Shown in pieces: positions 27,611-37,175 of a DNA stretch of 64,000 nucleotides (its first letter is position 1; each line of letters begins with the position of its first letter). The position numbers were made by a program, and so were the translations under genes. The stretch is from contig NZ_JPYO01000027.1 of assembly GCF_000757485.1 (NCBI RefSeq), forward strand, positions 124,001 to 188,000, given 5' to 3'. The notes below the pieces were generated by a model. That model saw only the letters and a list, made by a program, of their open reading frames with translations, made no database searches and was not told where the DNA came from. Source of the stretch: Achromobacter sp. RTa. GTDB lineage: Bacteria; Pseudomonadota; Gammaproteobacteria; Burkholderiales; Burkholderiaceae_B.

Positions 27611-27648
27611 AAAAAAAAACCAACCAGGAAATTCCTGGCTGGTTTTTT
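27611..27648 (-). terminator. Intrinsic terminator of the TonB receptor gene
   Basis: 14-bp stem with one mismatch (27617-27630 against 27632-27645, small AAATT loop region). The nine As at its left end give a T-run on the minus strand, 19 bp beyond the receptor stop. Ts on the right also make it usable from the repeat side. Confidence 0.85.
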
Positions 27649-27666
27649 CCGTTCCCGCTGTCGGGA

Positions 27667-29907
27667 TCAGTAGCGCATGCGCAGCGACAGCAGCGCGGCG
27701 CGGCCCGTGCCCAGCGCGGCATAGTGCGCCGCATAGGCCTTGGTGTAGTAGGTCTCGTCGAAGATGTTCATCACGTTCAGCTGGGCCGACACGTGTTCGT
27801 TGAACTCGTAGGCCGCCATGGCGTCGAAGCGCCAGTACGAGGGCACCCAGCGCGCCTTGGGCGTGCCGTCGGTGTTCTTCGACGAATCCGAATTGCCGTA
27901 CACCTTGTCCACGTAGTAGGCGCCGCCGCCGACCGTCAGCTTCGGCAGCACCTTGTAGGTGGTCCACAGGCTGAAGGCGTTGCGCGGCGTGTTGGGCAGG
28001 TCCTGGCCCACGGCGCCGCTGTTGAACGCGCCCTTGGTCATCTCGCTGTCCATGAAGGTGTAGCCGCCGAACACGTTCCACTTGGGCGTGATGCTGCCCG
28101 AGAAGCCCAGTTCGATGCCGCGCACCTTGGCCTCGCCGACCTGCTCGGTCTCGGTGGCCGACACCGCCACGCTGGTGTTCTTGCGGATGTCCTGGAACGC
28201 GGCCGCCGACAGCGTCAGGCGGTCATCGAACACCTGCCATTTCGTGCCCACTTCGACCGTGCGGCTCTTTTCCGGCTCGAGCGACTGGCTCGTCATCGAC
28301 GCGGCATCGCTGACCGCGCTGGCGGCGACGGCCGACGGCGTCGACGACGTGCCATAGGTGGCGTAGATCGTGCCGTTGGGCATGGGCTTGTACGCCACGC
28401 CGACCTGGTAGTTGAAGAGATTGTCTTCGCGGCTGGTGCTGTAGAAAGCCGGCGTGCCTGCCGGATCGTTGCGGCCCTTCGCAATGTTGCTGCCGCTGGT
28501 GCGGTAGTTGTCCCAGCGCAGGCCCAGGCTGGCTTGCCACTGCTCGTTGAACTTGATCGTATCGAAACCGTAGAGCGCGACGGTGTCGGTGTTGTAGCGC
28601 GCGGGGTTGCCGTTGCGCTGCAGATGGCCGGGATAGTCCGTGCCCGGATCGGGATCCCACAGCGAAGCGCACATGGCCGAAACGGTCGTGCAAGTCGTGC
28701 TGGTCGGCACGCCCGACTGGGTGTAGCCGTCCTTGTCCTGCTTGATGTTGCTGTACTCGAAGCCCAGGTCGAACGAGTGCTTCAGGCTGCCCGTCTCGAA
28801 TTCCCCGGTCAGGTCCGTCTGGTTGGCGAAGCTCTTGGTGACGTAATAGCCCGATTTGAGCGCGCGGTACACCAGGCCGTTGGGGACGTTGCCCTTGCTG
28901 TCGTCGGGGTTCGTCGCGGCGAAGTCGGTCGTGCCGCGGCCATAGCGCAAGACGTTGCGCAACTGCAGCTTGTCGGAAAAGTCGTGCTGGAAGTCGACCG
29001 TGGCGACGTCGTCGCGCGTCTTCATGAAGTCGCGGCCGGTCAGGCCGTAGAAACTCTTGCGGCTCACGCCCATGGTCTCCGTCACCGGCTGGCCCGTCTT
29101 CGGGTCATACGGAATGGAGTAGTCGGGCATGCTGTCGTCTTGGTAGTGGTAATAGCTCAGCGTGATGCGCGTCGGCGTACCCACGCCCAGCGTCAGCGAA
29201 GGCGCGACGCCCCAACGCTCGAAATCCACAGCGCTGTCGCGGCCCGGCACGTCGCCCTTGTTGCCCATCACGTTCAGGCGGAAGGCCGCCTTTTCGTCCA
29301 GGCGCCAGTTGCTATCGATCGTTGCGCGGTAGTTATTGTCCGTGCCGACCTGGATGGTGCCTTCCGTGAAGTCCGTGGTCTTGGGCGTTTTGCTGATCAT
29401 GTTGATGCTGCCGCCCGCCCCGCCCCGGCCCGAATACACGGAGTCCGGACCCTTGATGATTTCCACCTCTTCCAGGTTGAAGGTGTCGCGCACCTGCGTG
29501 CTGGAATCGCGGATGCCGTCCAGGAAGATGCTGCCCGCGGAGTTCTGGCCGCGGATGATGGGCAGGTCGCCACCCGGGCGGCCGCCTTCGCCCGCGCCGA
29601 AGGTAATGCCCGGCGAATTGCGCAGCACGTCCTGCAGCGTGGAGGCCGACTGATCCTGGATCACCTGCTTGGGCACCACCTGCACGGTGCGCGGGGTATC
29701 CAGCAGGGGCGCGGTCATCTTCGGCGACGGCACGGTCGTCGTCTGGTAGGAAGACCCCTCGCCTTCCACGCGCACGGGCGCAAGCTGCGTCACCCCATCC
29801 GCGGACTGGGCGGCGGCGCAAGGGCTGATGAACAGGGCGGGAACTGCGATGGCGGCGGCCAGCGAGGTAGTGAGCGTATTCAGCGAATACGAATCTTGGG
29901 GCTTCAA
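27667..29907 (-). CDS. TonB-dependent catecholate siderophore receptor (Fiu-like)
   Basis: Outer-membrane ferric-siderophore receptor, 746 residues. The start is set at a TTG with a GGAGA site about 9 bp upstream, giving a signal peptide ending SPCAAAQS; an upstream TTG at 29934 adds nine residues. The plug domain contains TPRTVQVVPKQVIQDQ, IIRGQNSAGSIFLDGIRD and EIIKGPDSVYSGRGGAGGSI. The barrel follows and ends in an aromatic residue (RMRY). Motifs resemble E. coli Fiu and Bordetella Bfr receptors. It stands alone with no TonB or biosynthesis genes nearby. The ligand is inferred as catecholate or monomeric catechol. Confidence 0.88.
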   Translation of the reverse strand: MKPQDSYSLNTLTTSLAAAIAVPALFISPCAAAQSADGVTQLAPVRVEGEGSSYQTTTVPSPKMTAPLLDTPRTVQVVPKQVIQDQSASTLQDVLRNSPGITFGAGEGGRPGGDLPIIRGQNSAGSIFLDGIRDSSTQVRDTFNLEEVEIIKGPDSVYSGRGGAGGSINMISKTPKTTDFTEGTIQVGTDNNYRATIDSNWRLDEKAAFRLNVMGNKGDVPGRDSAVDFERWGVAPSLTLGVGTPTRITLSYYHYQDDSMPDYSIPYDPKTGQPVTETMGVSRKSFYGLTGRDFMKTRDDVATVDFQHDFSDKLQLRNVLRYGRGTTDFAATNPDDSKGNVPNGLVYRALKSGYYVTKSFANQTDLTGEFETGSLKHSFDLGFEYSNIKQDKDGYTQSGVPTSTTCTTVSAMCASLWDPDPGTDYPGHLQRNGNPARYNTDTVALYGFDTIKFNEQWQASLGLRWDNYRTSGSNIAKGRNDPAGTPAFYSTSREDNLFNYQVGVAYKPMPNGTIYATYGTSSTPSAVAASAVSDAASMTSQSLEPEKSRTVEVGTKWQVFDDRLTLSAAAFQDIRKNTSVAVSATETEQVGEAKVRGIELGFSGSITPKWNVFGGYTFMDSEMTKGAFNSGAVGQDLPNTPRNAFSLWTTYKVLPKLTVGGGAYYVDKVYGNSDSSKNTDGTPKARWVPSYWRFDAMAAYEFNEHVSAQLNVMNIFDETYYTKAYAAHYAALGTGRAALLSLRMRY

Positions 29908-30333
29908 ACCAGCTTCTCCAATTGTGAATAGCAACGATTCTTGTTTTTTTAACGTTTGCGATTCTGAACCCGGTCGCTGAATGAAACCTGAACGAAGTAT
30001 CCAAACCCATCCAAAAGATCAAAAAACAACACCTGGCCCGGGATTTAGCGGCTTGCACACCGCTCGCGGGCTGTTGGGGTCGGACCCTTTAACGCTCTTT
30101 ATATTCTGACGAGAATCTGAACTCTTCGATCGTTTCGGTAAAGCGCTGCAGCCCGAAGCCGCGCCCGGAATGCGAGGATCCGCTGCCCTCCCCGCCGGGC
30201 TCCCGCAGCCCGAGGGAGCCGGCACGGGCCGTGCAGGAACGGCCTCAGGCGGCGCCGCCCGCCGGGCCGGTGCACTTGCCTATCCGCAAAAAAAAACGCC
30301 CCACAGGGCGTTTTCTTCGGGGACGGATACGGC
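29908..30333. other. Gap between TonB receptor and nuo operon end
   Basis: About 426 bp with no gene that I can support. It should hold the receptor promoter. A partial Fur-like match (about 9 of 19) lies at 29924-29942 on the minus strand and is too weak to call. ATTCT/AGAAT arms at 30103-30116 and GGCTCCC/GGGAGCC arms at 30198-30220 form small inverted repeats. The right end is the nuo terminator. Confidence 0.4.
30288..30314 (-). terminator. Intrinsic terminator of the nuo operon
   Basis: 9-bp perfect stem (AAAACGCCC at 30293-30301 with its complement at 30306-30314), 4-nt loop. Nine As at the left give the T-run on the minus strand. It lies 20 bp past the DUF2818 stop, so that gene belongs to the nuo transcript. 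Confidence 0.92.
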
Positions 30334-30663
30334 TCAGGTCCGCAGGCGCGGATGCCGCTTGAACAGATACCGGTACACGAACCCGGGATAGGCCAGCACC
30401 AGGTACAGGCTCAGCGTAATCGCGTAGAACTCCCAGGTCTGGGAAAACCGGTTGCCCAGCGCGGACTCGAATGCGAAGCCCAGCGCGCCCACGATTGCGT
30501 AGAACACCAGCACCTCGAGCAGGCGGACCCAGAACGGCTTGACAGCCGGCGCCCCGCCCCGCTTCCAGGGCATGACCGCGAAAACCCGCTCGGTCAGGAA
30601 CGGCAGATTCGCGCTGACCAGGGCCAGCGCGATCAGCAGCCATACCGCCAGGGTCTGGTTCAT
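30334..30663 (-). CDS. DUF2818 small membrane protein at end of nuo operon
   Basis: 109-residue protein of unknown function, matching the DUF2818 family that I recall directly after nuoN in betaproteobacteria. Three predicted membrane helices are at about 5-23, 48-66 and 79-97, with basic loops (MPWKRGGAPAVKPFW, YLFKRHPRLRT) that would face the cytoplasm under the positive-inside rule. It starts 15 bp after the nuoN stop and precedes the operon terminator. It could be an accessory or assembly factor for complex I; this rests on location only. Confidence 0.85.
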   Translation of the reverse strand: MNQTLAVWLLIALALVSANLPFLTERVFAVMPWKRGGAPAVKPFWVRLLEVLVFYAIVGALGFAFESALGNRFSQTWEFYAITLSLYLVLAYPGFVYRYLFKRHPRLRT

Positions 30664-30678
30664 GGCCCCGTTTTCCGC

Positions 30679-32163
30679 TTACAGGCTCAGCGAGCTGCGG
30701 ATGGCTTGCACGCACAGCGCCATCAGGCCGCCGGGCAGCAAGCCCAGCACCAGGATCAGGGCGCCGTTGATCGACAGGATGCCTCGCTGGCCGCTAGTGG
30801 CCACCATCGGCGCGGCGTCTGCCGCCGGTTCGTCGAAGTACACGACCTTGACCACGCGCAGGTAGTAGAACGCGCCGATCAGCGAGAACAGCACCGCGAT
30901 CACCGCCAGCGTCACGTGGCCCGCGCTGACCAGGGCTTGCAGCACGGCCAGCTTGGCGTAGAAGCCCACCAGCGGCGGAATACCGGCCAGCGAGAACATC
31001 AGCAGCAGCACGATGGCGGCGTGCCACGGGCTGCGGCGGTTCAGGCCCTTCAGGTCGTCGATCTGCTCGCACTCGAAACCCTGGCGCGACAGCAGCAGCA
31101 CGATGCCGAAGCTCGCCAGCGTGGTCAGCACATAGGTCAGCATGTAGAACAGCGAAGCGCCGTAGGCGGCGGACGACAGTTCAGGCTTGCCCGCGACCGA
31201 ACCCGACATCAGGCCCAGCAGCACGAAGCCCATGTGCGAGATGGTCGAATAGGCCAGCATGCGCTTGAAGTTGGTCTGCGCGATGGCGGTCAGGTTGCCG
31301 ATCGCCAGCGACAGCACCGCCAGGATCATCAGCATCGGCTGCCAGTCGGCAGCCAGGCCGTGCAGGCCGTCAACCAGCAGGCGCAGCGTGATGGCGAAGG
31401 CGGCCAGCTTGGGCGCGGCGCCCAGGATCAGGGTCACGGCGGTGGGCGAACCCTGGTAGACGTCCGGAACCCACATGTGGAACGGCACGGCGCCGAGCTT
31501 GAACGCCAGGCCGGAAACCAGGAACACGATGCCGAACACCAGGGCCAGCTTCTCGGCCTTGCCCGCGGCGATGACCTTGGCGACTTCGGCCAGGTCCAGA
31601 TGGCCGGTGGCGCCGTAGACCATGGACATGCCGTACAGCAGGAACCCCGAGGCCAGCGCGCCCAGCACGAAGTACTTCATGGCGGCTTCGGTGGCCACGA
31701 CGTTGTCGCGGCGCAGCGCGATCAGCGCGTAGAGCGCCAGCGACATCAGTTCCAGGCCCAGGTAGATGGAGATCAGGTTTCCGGAGGAAATCATCACCAT
31801 CTGGCCCAGCAGGGCGAACAGCGTCAGCACATAGAGCTCGCCGCCCTTGAGCATGTCGCGCACCTGGGCGTAGACGCGGCCGTACACCAGGGTCGCGGCG
31901 ACGGCGATGTAGGACGCGATCTTCAGCAGGTGCGACAGCTCGTCGGCGACGTACAGGCCATTGAAGGTCGAACCCGTGACGCCGTTCTTCCATTGCAGCG
32001 CCGACACGACGGTCAGCACGCCCAATGTGAGCATGGTCAGCAGGAACGTCGGCTTGCGCTCGGGGTGATTGCTGACCGCGTCGACGAGCAGGATAGCCAG
32101 GCCGAAAACCAGCAAGAGGATTTCCGGCGTCGCCAGGGCGAAATCGATTTGGGATTGCATCAT
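30679..32163 (-). CDS. nuoN: NADH-quinone oxidoreductase subunit N
   Basis: Antiporter-like proton-pumping membrane subunit of complex I, 494 residues, about 14 transmembrane segments. The proton_antipo_M core is seen in [17 protein letters not shown], the conserved Lys/His-bearing membrane helices, and [20 protein letters not shown]. Two consecutive ATGs begin the gene; the start may be 32160. It is 9 bp after nuoM and 15 bp before the DUF2818 gene. Works with NuoL and NuoM in the membrane arm. Confidence 0.96.
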   Translation of the reverse strand: MMQSQIDFALATPEILLLVFGLAILLVDAVSNHPERKPTFLLTMLTLGVLTVVSALQWKNGVTGSTFNGLYVADELSHLLKIASYIAVAATLVYGRVYAQVRDMLKGGELYVLTLFALLGQMVMISSGNLISIYLGLELMSLALYALIALRRDNVVATEAAMKYFVLGALASGFLLYGMSMVYGATGHLDLAEVAKVIAAGKAEKLALVFGIVFLVSGLAFKLGAVPFHMWVPDVYQGSPTAVTLILGAAPKLAAFAITLRLLVDGLHGLAADWQPMLMILAVLSLAIGNLTAIAQTNFKRMLAYSTISHMGFVLLGLMSGSVAGKPELSSAAYGASLFYMLTYVLTTLASFGIVLLLSRQGFECEQIDDLKGLNRRSPWHAAIVLLLMFSLAGIPPLVGFYAKLAVLQALVSAGHVTLAVIAVLFSLIGAFYYLRVVKVVYFDEPAADAAPMVATSGQRGILSINGALILVLGLLPGGLMALCVQAIRSSLSL

Positions 32164-32172
32164 TGTCTTGTC

Positions 32173-33675
32173 TTACAGTTTCGAGACGGCAACGTGTTGC
32201 AGCAGGGCCTCCACCGAAACGTGCATCACGTCGGTAAAGGGCTTGGGATAGATCCCCATGTACAGCACGGCGATCGCCATCGCGCCAAGAATCACGAATT
32301 CGCGGCGGTTGATATCGGTCAGCTCGCGGACGTGGTCATTGGCGACGTCGCCCAGGACCACGCGCTTGACCATCCACAACGAATACGAAGCACCCAGGAT
32401 CAGGGCGGTGGCCGCCAGCAGGCCGATCCAGAAATTATGCTCGACCGCGCCCATGATCACCATGAACTCGCCGACGAAACCGCTGGTGGCCGGCAGGCCG
32501 CTGTTGGCCATCGAGAACAGGATGAAGAACGTGGCGAAGCGCGGCATCACGTTGACCACGCCGCCGTAGTCGGCGATGCGACGCGAGTGCATGCGGTCAT
32601 AGAGCACGCCGATACACATGAACATGGCGCCCGACACGAAACCGTGGGAGATCATCTGGACGATGGCGCCTTCGACGCCGGCCGTGTTGAAGATGAAGAA
32701 GCCCAGGGTGACGAAGCCCATGTGGGCCACCGACGAATAGGCCACCAGCTTCTTCATGTCGTCCTGGACGATCGCGACCAGGCCGATGTAGATCACGGCG
32801 ATCAGCGACAGCGTGATCATCAGTCCGGCCAGGCTGTGCGAAGCGTCGGGGGCGATCGGCAGCGAGAAGCGCAGGAAGCCATAGGCGCCCAGCTTCAGCA
32901 TGATCGCGGCCAGCACGATGGAGCCGCCCGTGGGCGCCTCGACGTGGGCATCCGGCAACCACGTATGGACCGGCCACATCGGGACCTTCACGGCGAACGC
33001 CGCCAACAGGGCCACGAAGATCAGGATCTGCGGGGTGTAGCCCAGCTTGGTCTGCTGCCAGGTCAGGATGTCGAACGAACCGCCCGACGCGTTCCACAGG
33101 TAGATGAACGCGACCAGCGTCAGCAGCGAGCCCATCAGGGTGTACAGGAAGAACTTGAACGCTGCATACACGCGGTTCGGGCCGCCCCAGACGCCGATGA
33201 TGATGTACATCGGGATCAGCGTGGCTTCGAAGAACACGTAGAACAGCATGCCGTCCAGCGCGCAGAACACGCCCACCATAAGACCCGACAGGATCAGGAA
33301 GGCTGCCATGTACTGGGCGACGCGGCTGGTGATGACTTCCCAGCCCGCCAGCACCACGATGATCGTGATGAAGGCGGTCAGGAGCACGAACCACATCGAG
33401 ATGCCGTCGATACCGAGGTGGTAGTTGACGTTGAACGCCTCGATCCAGGAGGCCTTCTCCACGAACTGCATGGCGGCCGTGGTGGAGTCGAAACCCGTGT
33501 ACAGCGGAATCGTGACCAGGAAACCGGCGATAGCGCCGATCAGCGACAGGCCGCGGGTCAGACCGGGACGGTCGTCACGGCCCACCGCCAGCACCAGCAG
33601 GCCGAATACGATCGGGACAAAGATCGCAAGCGTGAGCCAGGGGAAAGTGTTGGATGCCATCTCGCTTGCCATCAT
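32173..33675 (-). CDS. nuoM: NADH-quinone oxidoreductase subunit M
   Basis: Antiporter-like proton-pumping subunit in the distal membrane arm, 500 residues, about 14 helices. Diagnostic stretches are NYHLGIDGISMWFVLLTAF (carrying the membrane-embedded acidic region), FYVFFEATLIPMYIIIGVWG, HTWLPDAHVEAPTGGSI and DMKKLVAYSSVAHMGFV. The ATG overlaps the nuoL stop by 4 bp; in-frame ATGs 3 and 15 bp later are possible alternatives. Followed 9 bp on by nuoN. Confidence 0.96.
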   Translation of the reverse strand: MMASEMASNTFPWLTLAIFVPIVFGLLVLAVGRDDRPGLTRGLSLIGAIAGFLVTIPLYTGFDSTTAAMQFVEKASWIEAFNVNYHLGIDGISMWFVLLTAFITIIVVLAGWEVITSRVAQYMAAFLILSGLMVGVFCALDGMLFYVFFEATLIPMYIIIGVWGGPNRVYAAFKFFLYTLMGSLLTLVAFIYLWNASGGSFDILTWQQTKLGYTPQILIFVALLAAFAVKVPMWPVHTWLPDAHVEAPTGGSIVLAAIMLKLGAYGFLRFSLPIAPDASHSLAGLMITLSLIAVIYIGLVAIVQDDMKKLVAYSSVAHMGFVTLGFFIFNTAGVEGAIVQMISHGFVSGAMFMCIGVLYDRMHSRRIADYGGVVNVMPRFATFFILFSMANSGLPATSGFVGEFMVIMGAVEHNFWIGLLAATALILGASYSLWMVKRVVLGDVANDHVRELTDINRREFVILGAMAIAVLYMGIYPKPFTDVMHVSVEALLQHVAVSKL

Positions 33676-35687
33676 TGGGGAATCAGCACAAAGAAAGTCA
33701 CCAGCGCCATGATGCCGATGATCATCGCGAACGCGTAGTGATAGATGAAGCCGGACTGCAGGTGGCGGCTGACCGCTGCCACCCAGCCCACCACACGGGC
33801 GCTGCCGTTGATCAGCAGGCCGTCGATGATGCCGCGGTCACCGGTCTGCCACAGGCCACGGCCCAGGCAGCGCATGCCGCGGGCGATGATCTGCTCGTTG
33901 ACCCAATCCACGTAGTACTTGTTCTCGAGCACCTTGTTGATGCCCGACAGGCTGGACTGGATCTTGGCCGGAACCTTGGGGTTGATCAGGTAGCAGTACC
34001 AGGCGATGACCGCGCCGGCCACGACCAGCCAGAACGGAACAGTCTGGAAGGCGTGCAGGCCGAAGGCCACCCAGCCGTGCCACTCTTCATGCAGCTCGTG
34101 CATAGCGGGATGCTGCGGCAGGACCTTGATGGCGCCGTCGAAGAACTTGCCGAACAGCATCGGATCGACCACCCAGGCGCCGATGAGGACCGACGGGATA
34201 GCCAGAAGCACCAGCGGCAGCGTGACCACCCAGGGCGACTCATGCGGCTTGCCGCCATGATGGCCGTGGTCGTCGTGGCCGTGAGCGTCATGGCCATGGC
34301 CGTGGTCGCTGGTGTCGAAGCGTTCCTTGCCGTGGAAGACCAGGAAGTACACGCGGAACGAGTACAGCGAGGTCACGAACACGCCGATCAGGGTGGCGTA
34401 GTACGCGAAGTTCGCGCCCCAGACGTTCGCGGCGCCGGCAGCCTCGATGATGTGTTCCTTCGAGTAGAAGCCCGAGAAGAACGGCGTGCCGACAAGCGCC
34501 AGCGTGCCCAGCAGGAAGGTGATCCAGGTGATGGGCATGTACTTGCGCAGGCCGCCCATGTTGCGGATGTCCTGGTCGTGGTGCATGCCGATGATGACCG
34601 AGCCCGCGCCCAGGAACAGCAGCGCCTTGAAGAAGGCGTGGGTCATCAGGTGGAAGATCGCCACCGAGTAGGCCGAAGCGCCGAGCGCGACGGTCATGTA
34701 GCCCAGCTGCGACAGCGTGGAGTACGCGACCACGCGCTTGATGTCGTTCTGGATGATGCCCAGGATGCCCAGGAACAGCGCGCCGATGGCGCCGATCACG
34801 ATGATGAACGACAACGCGGTGTTGGACAGCTCGAACAGCGGCGAGAAGCGCGCGACCATGAAGATGCCGGCCGTCACCATGGTGGCGGCGTGGATCAGCG
34901 CGGAGATCGGGGTCGGGCCTTCCATCGAGTCGGGCAGCCAGGCGTGCAGCGGAACCTGGGCCGATTTGCCCATGGCGCCGATGAACAGGCAGATGCAGGC
35001 GACCGTCAGCAGCATCCAGTCGGAACCGGGCAGCGTCAGGGCGGCCAGCTTGTCGGCCTGTGCGAAGACTTCGCCGTAGTGCATGGTGCCGGCATAGGCG
35101 AACAGCAGGCCGATGCCCAGCACGAAACCGAAGTCGCCGACGCGGTTGATCAGGAACGCCTTCATGTTGGCAAAGATCGCCGTGGGACGCGTGTACCAGA
35201 AGCCGATCAGCAGGTACGACACCAGGCCCACCGCTTCCCAGCCGAAGAACAGCTGCACCATGTTGTTCGACATCACCAGCATCAGCATGGAGAACGTGAA
35301 CAGCGAGATGTACGAGAAGAAGCGCTGGTAGCCGGGATCGTCGGCCATGTAGCCGATGGTGTAGATGTGCACCATCAGCGACACGGACGTGACCACGACC
35401 ATCATCATGGCCGACAGCGGATCGATCAGGAAGCCGATTTCCAGCTTGGTCTGGCCGATCAGGCTCCAGGTGTAGACCGCGCCGTCGAAGCGCAGGCCGT
35501 TGAGCACGTCGTTCAGCACCACCACCGAACCGATGGTGGAGATGAGCACGCCCAGGATGGTGATCATGTGCGAGGCGCGGCGGCCGATCGGACGGCCCAG
35601 GAACCCGGTGCCGAAAAGGCCCGCGAGAATCGCTCCGGCCAGCGGTGCCAGCGCGATGAGCAAGTAGAGATTGGGTGAGCTAGACAT
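33672..35687 (-). CDS. nuoL: NADH-quinone oxidoreductase subunit L
   Basis: Largest antiporter-like subunit of the membrane arm, 671 residues, with the long lateral helix region at the C-terminus. Typical segments are FFGWEAVGLVSYLLIGFWYT, HAWLPDSMEGPTPISALIHA and DIKRVVAYSTLSQLGYM. Unusually, a loop at about 456-480 is rich in histidine, glycine and aspartate (SDHGHGHDAHGHDD then HGHHGGKPH). It falls between predicted helices, on a loop that could bind metal. It starts 17 bp after nuoK and overlaps nuoM by 4 bp. Confidence 0.96.
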   Translation of the reverse strand: MSSSPNLYLLIALAPLAGAILAGLFGTGFLGRPIGRRASHMITILGVLISTIGSVVVLNDVLNGLRFDGAVYTWSLIGQTKLEIGFLIDPLSAMMMVVVTSVSLMVHIYTIGYMADDPGYQRFFSYISLFTFSMLMLVMSNNMVQLFFGWEAVGLVSYLLIGFWYTRPTAIFANMKAFLINRVGDFGFVLGIGLLFAYAGTMHYGEVFAQADKLAALTLPGSDWMLLTVACICLFIGAMGKSAQVPLHAWLPDSMEGPTPISALIHAATMVTAGIFMVARFSPLFELSNTALSFIIVIGAIGALFLGILGIIQNDIKRVVAYSTLSQLGYMTVALGASAYSVAIFHLMTHAFFKALLFLGAGSVIIGMHHDQDIRNMGGLRKYMPITWITFLLGTLALVGTPFFSGFYSKEHIIEAAGAANVWGANFAYYATLIGVFVTSLYSFRVYFLVFHGKERFDTSDHGHGHDAHGHDDHGHHGGKPHESPWVVTLPLVLLAIPSVLIGAWVVDPMLFGKFFDGAIKVLPQHPAMHELHEEWHGWVAFGLHAFQTVPFWLVVAGAVIAWYCYLINPKVPAKIQSSLSGINKVLENKYYVDWVNEQIIARGMRCLGRGLWQTGDRGIIDGLLINGSARVVGWVAAVSRHLQSGFIYHYAFAMIIGIMALVTFFVLIPQ

Positions 35688-35704
35688 TTTCTTCCAATAC
35701 CCCG

Positions 35705-36013
35705 TCAGCCCTTCAGGCGATCGAGATCATCGACGTTGATCGTGTTCAGGTTGCGGAACAGCAGCACCAGGATGGCCAGGCCGATCGCCGCTTCGGCGGC
35801 GGCCACGGTCAGGATGAAGAACACGAACACCTGGCCGGCGGTGTCGCCGAACCAGCTGGAAAACGCCACGAAGTTCATGTTGACGGCCAGGAGCACGAGC
35901 TCGATGGACATCAGGAGAATGATCAGGTTGCGGCGGTTCAGGAAGATGCCGAAGATCCCGATGGCGAACAGGATCGCCCCCAGAATCAGGTAATGGGCCA
36001 GCGTCAGCGTCAT
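35705..36013 (-). CDS. nuoK: NADH-quinone oxidoreductase subunit K
   Basis: Small three-helix proton-channel subunit, 102 residues, normal length. The conserved membrane glutamates are in [18 protein letters not shown] and [13 protein letters not shown]. The ATG overlaps the nuoJ stop by 4 bp, and nuoL follows 17 bp later. Sits between NuoJ and NuoN in the assembled membrane arm. Confidence 0.96.
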   Translation of the reverse strand: MTLTLAHYLILGAILFAIGIFGIFLNRRNLIILLMSIELVLLAVNMNFVAFSSWFGDTAGQVFVFFILTVAAAEAAIGLAILVLLFRNLNTINVDDLDRLKG

Positions 36014-36648
36014 TTTTGTTCTCCATGGGACGAGGCACCGATCTGCGACTGGGCGCGCTCGCTCTGGGCGGTCATGCTCACCAGGCGGAAACGGTCCTTG
36101 GCACGCACGCGCACGGCGGCGACCGGGTCGTTGTACTTGACGTCGCGGCGGCGGCGCAGGGTCAGCGCAATGGCGGCGACCATGCCGACCAGCAGCAGCG
36201 CGGCGCCCACTTCAACGGCGTAGATGTACTGGGTGTACATGGCTTCGCCCAGCGCGCGGGCATTGTTGTAGTCGCCGGCGACCGGAGCCTGCGGGCCCGC
36301 GCCGTACCAGGTCGAACCCAGCACGAAGGCCATTTCCAGCACCATGACCAGGCCGATCACCAGGCCCAGCGGCAGGTAGGTCTTCATGCCCTGGCGCAGC
36401 GTATCCATGCGGATGTCGAGCATCATGACCACGAAGAGGAAGAGCACCATCACGGCGCCCACGTACACCAGCACGAGCAGCAGCGCGAGGAACTCGGCGC
36501 CGAGCAGCATCCACAGCATGGCCGCATTGGCGAATGCCAGGATCAGGTGCAGGACGGCGGTGACCGGACTGCGCGCGGTGATCACGCGGAATGCCGCGAT
36601 CACCAGCACGGCGGCCAGTATGTAAAACAGGACAGTGGTAAAAGTCAT
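36010..36648 (-). CDS. nuoJ: NADH-quinone oxidoreductase subunit J
   Basis: Membrane-arm subunit of 212 residues with five predicted helices. The family motif is in [20 protein letters not shown], followed by [11 protein letters not shown]. The C-terminal tail after the last helix is long and charged ([20 protein letters not shown]). It contributes the kinked TM3 that links quinone chemistry to proton movement in known structures. Overlaps nuoK by 4 bp; 17 bp downstream of nuoI. Confidence 0.95.
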   Translation of the reverse strand: MTFTTVLFYILAAVLVIAAFRVITARSPVTAVLHLILAFANAAMLWMLLGAEFLALLLVLVYVGAVMVLFLFVVMMLDIRMDTLRQGMKTYLPLGLVIGLVMVLEMAFVLGSTWYGAGPQAPVAGDYNNARALGEAMYTQYIYAVEVGAALLLVGMVAAIALTLRRRRDVKYNDPVAAVRVRAKDRFRLVSMTAQSERAQSQIGASSHGEQK

Positions 36649-36665
36649 GGATCAGACCCTGGGCT

Positions 36666-37154
36666 TCAACGGTAGGGAGCGTCTTCAGCCCGGCGCTGGG
36701 CGATTTCGGCTTCGTAGCGGTCGCCCACGGCGAGCAGCATGTCTTTGGTGAAATACAGGTCGCCGCGCTTTTCGCCGTGGTATTCGTGGATATGCGTTTC
36801 CACGATGGAGTCCACGGGGCAGCTTTCCTCACAGAAGCCGCAGAAAATGCACTTGGTGAGGTCGATGTCGTAGCGCGTGGTGCGGCGGGTGCCGTCGTCG
36901 CGCTGGTCCGACTCGATGGTGATCGCCAATGCCGGGCACACCGCTTCGCACAGCTTGCACGCAATGCAGCGCTCTTCCCCGTTGGGGTAGCGGCGCAGCG
37001 CGTGCAGGCCACGGAAACGCGCCGACGCGGGCGTCTTTTCCTGGGGGTAGCGCAAGGTGACCTTGCGCTTGAAGAAATACTTGCCCGTCAGGCGCATGCC
37101 CTTGAGCAACTCGGTCAGCATCAGGCTGCCGAAGAAATCCTTGATCGCTTCCAT
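36666..37154 (-). CDS. nuoI: NADH-quinone oxidoreductase subunit I
   Basis: Peripheral-arm ferredoxin-like subunit carrying clusters N6a and N6b, 162 residues. Two complete 4Fe-4S motifs are visible: [12 protein letters not shown] and [12 protein letters not shown]. Electrons pass from NuoG to NuoB through it. The N-terminal amphipathic helix ([20 protein letters not shown]) docks it on the membrane arm. Located between nuoH and nuoJ with 21- and 17-bp gaps. Confidence 0.97.
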   Translation of the reverse strand: MEAIKDFFGSLMLTELLKGMRLTGKYFFKRKVTLRYPQEKTPASARFRGLHALRRYPNGEERCIACKLCEAVCPALAITIESDQRDDGTRRTTRYDIDLTKCIFCGFCEESCPVDSIVETHIHEYHGEKRGDLYFTKDMLLAVGDRYEAEIAQRRAEDAPYR

Positions 37155-37175
37155 ATCCTGCCTCTGCCTGGCGGC

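Noticed and set aside
27203..27673. Open frames through the 78-bp repeats giving repeated peptide RMGAARDSP
   Set aside because: The translation only follows the DNA repeat, it is open in several frames on both strands, and no ribosome site is present.
29924..29942. Fur box upstream of the TonB receptor
   Set aside because: Only about 9 of 19 positions match the consensus. Iron control is likely for the gene, but this sequence does not prove it.
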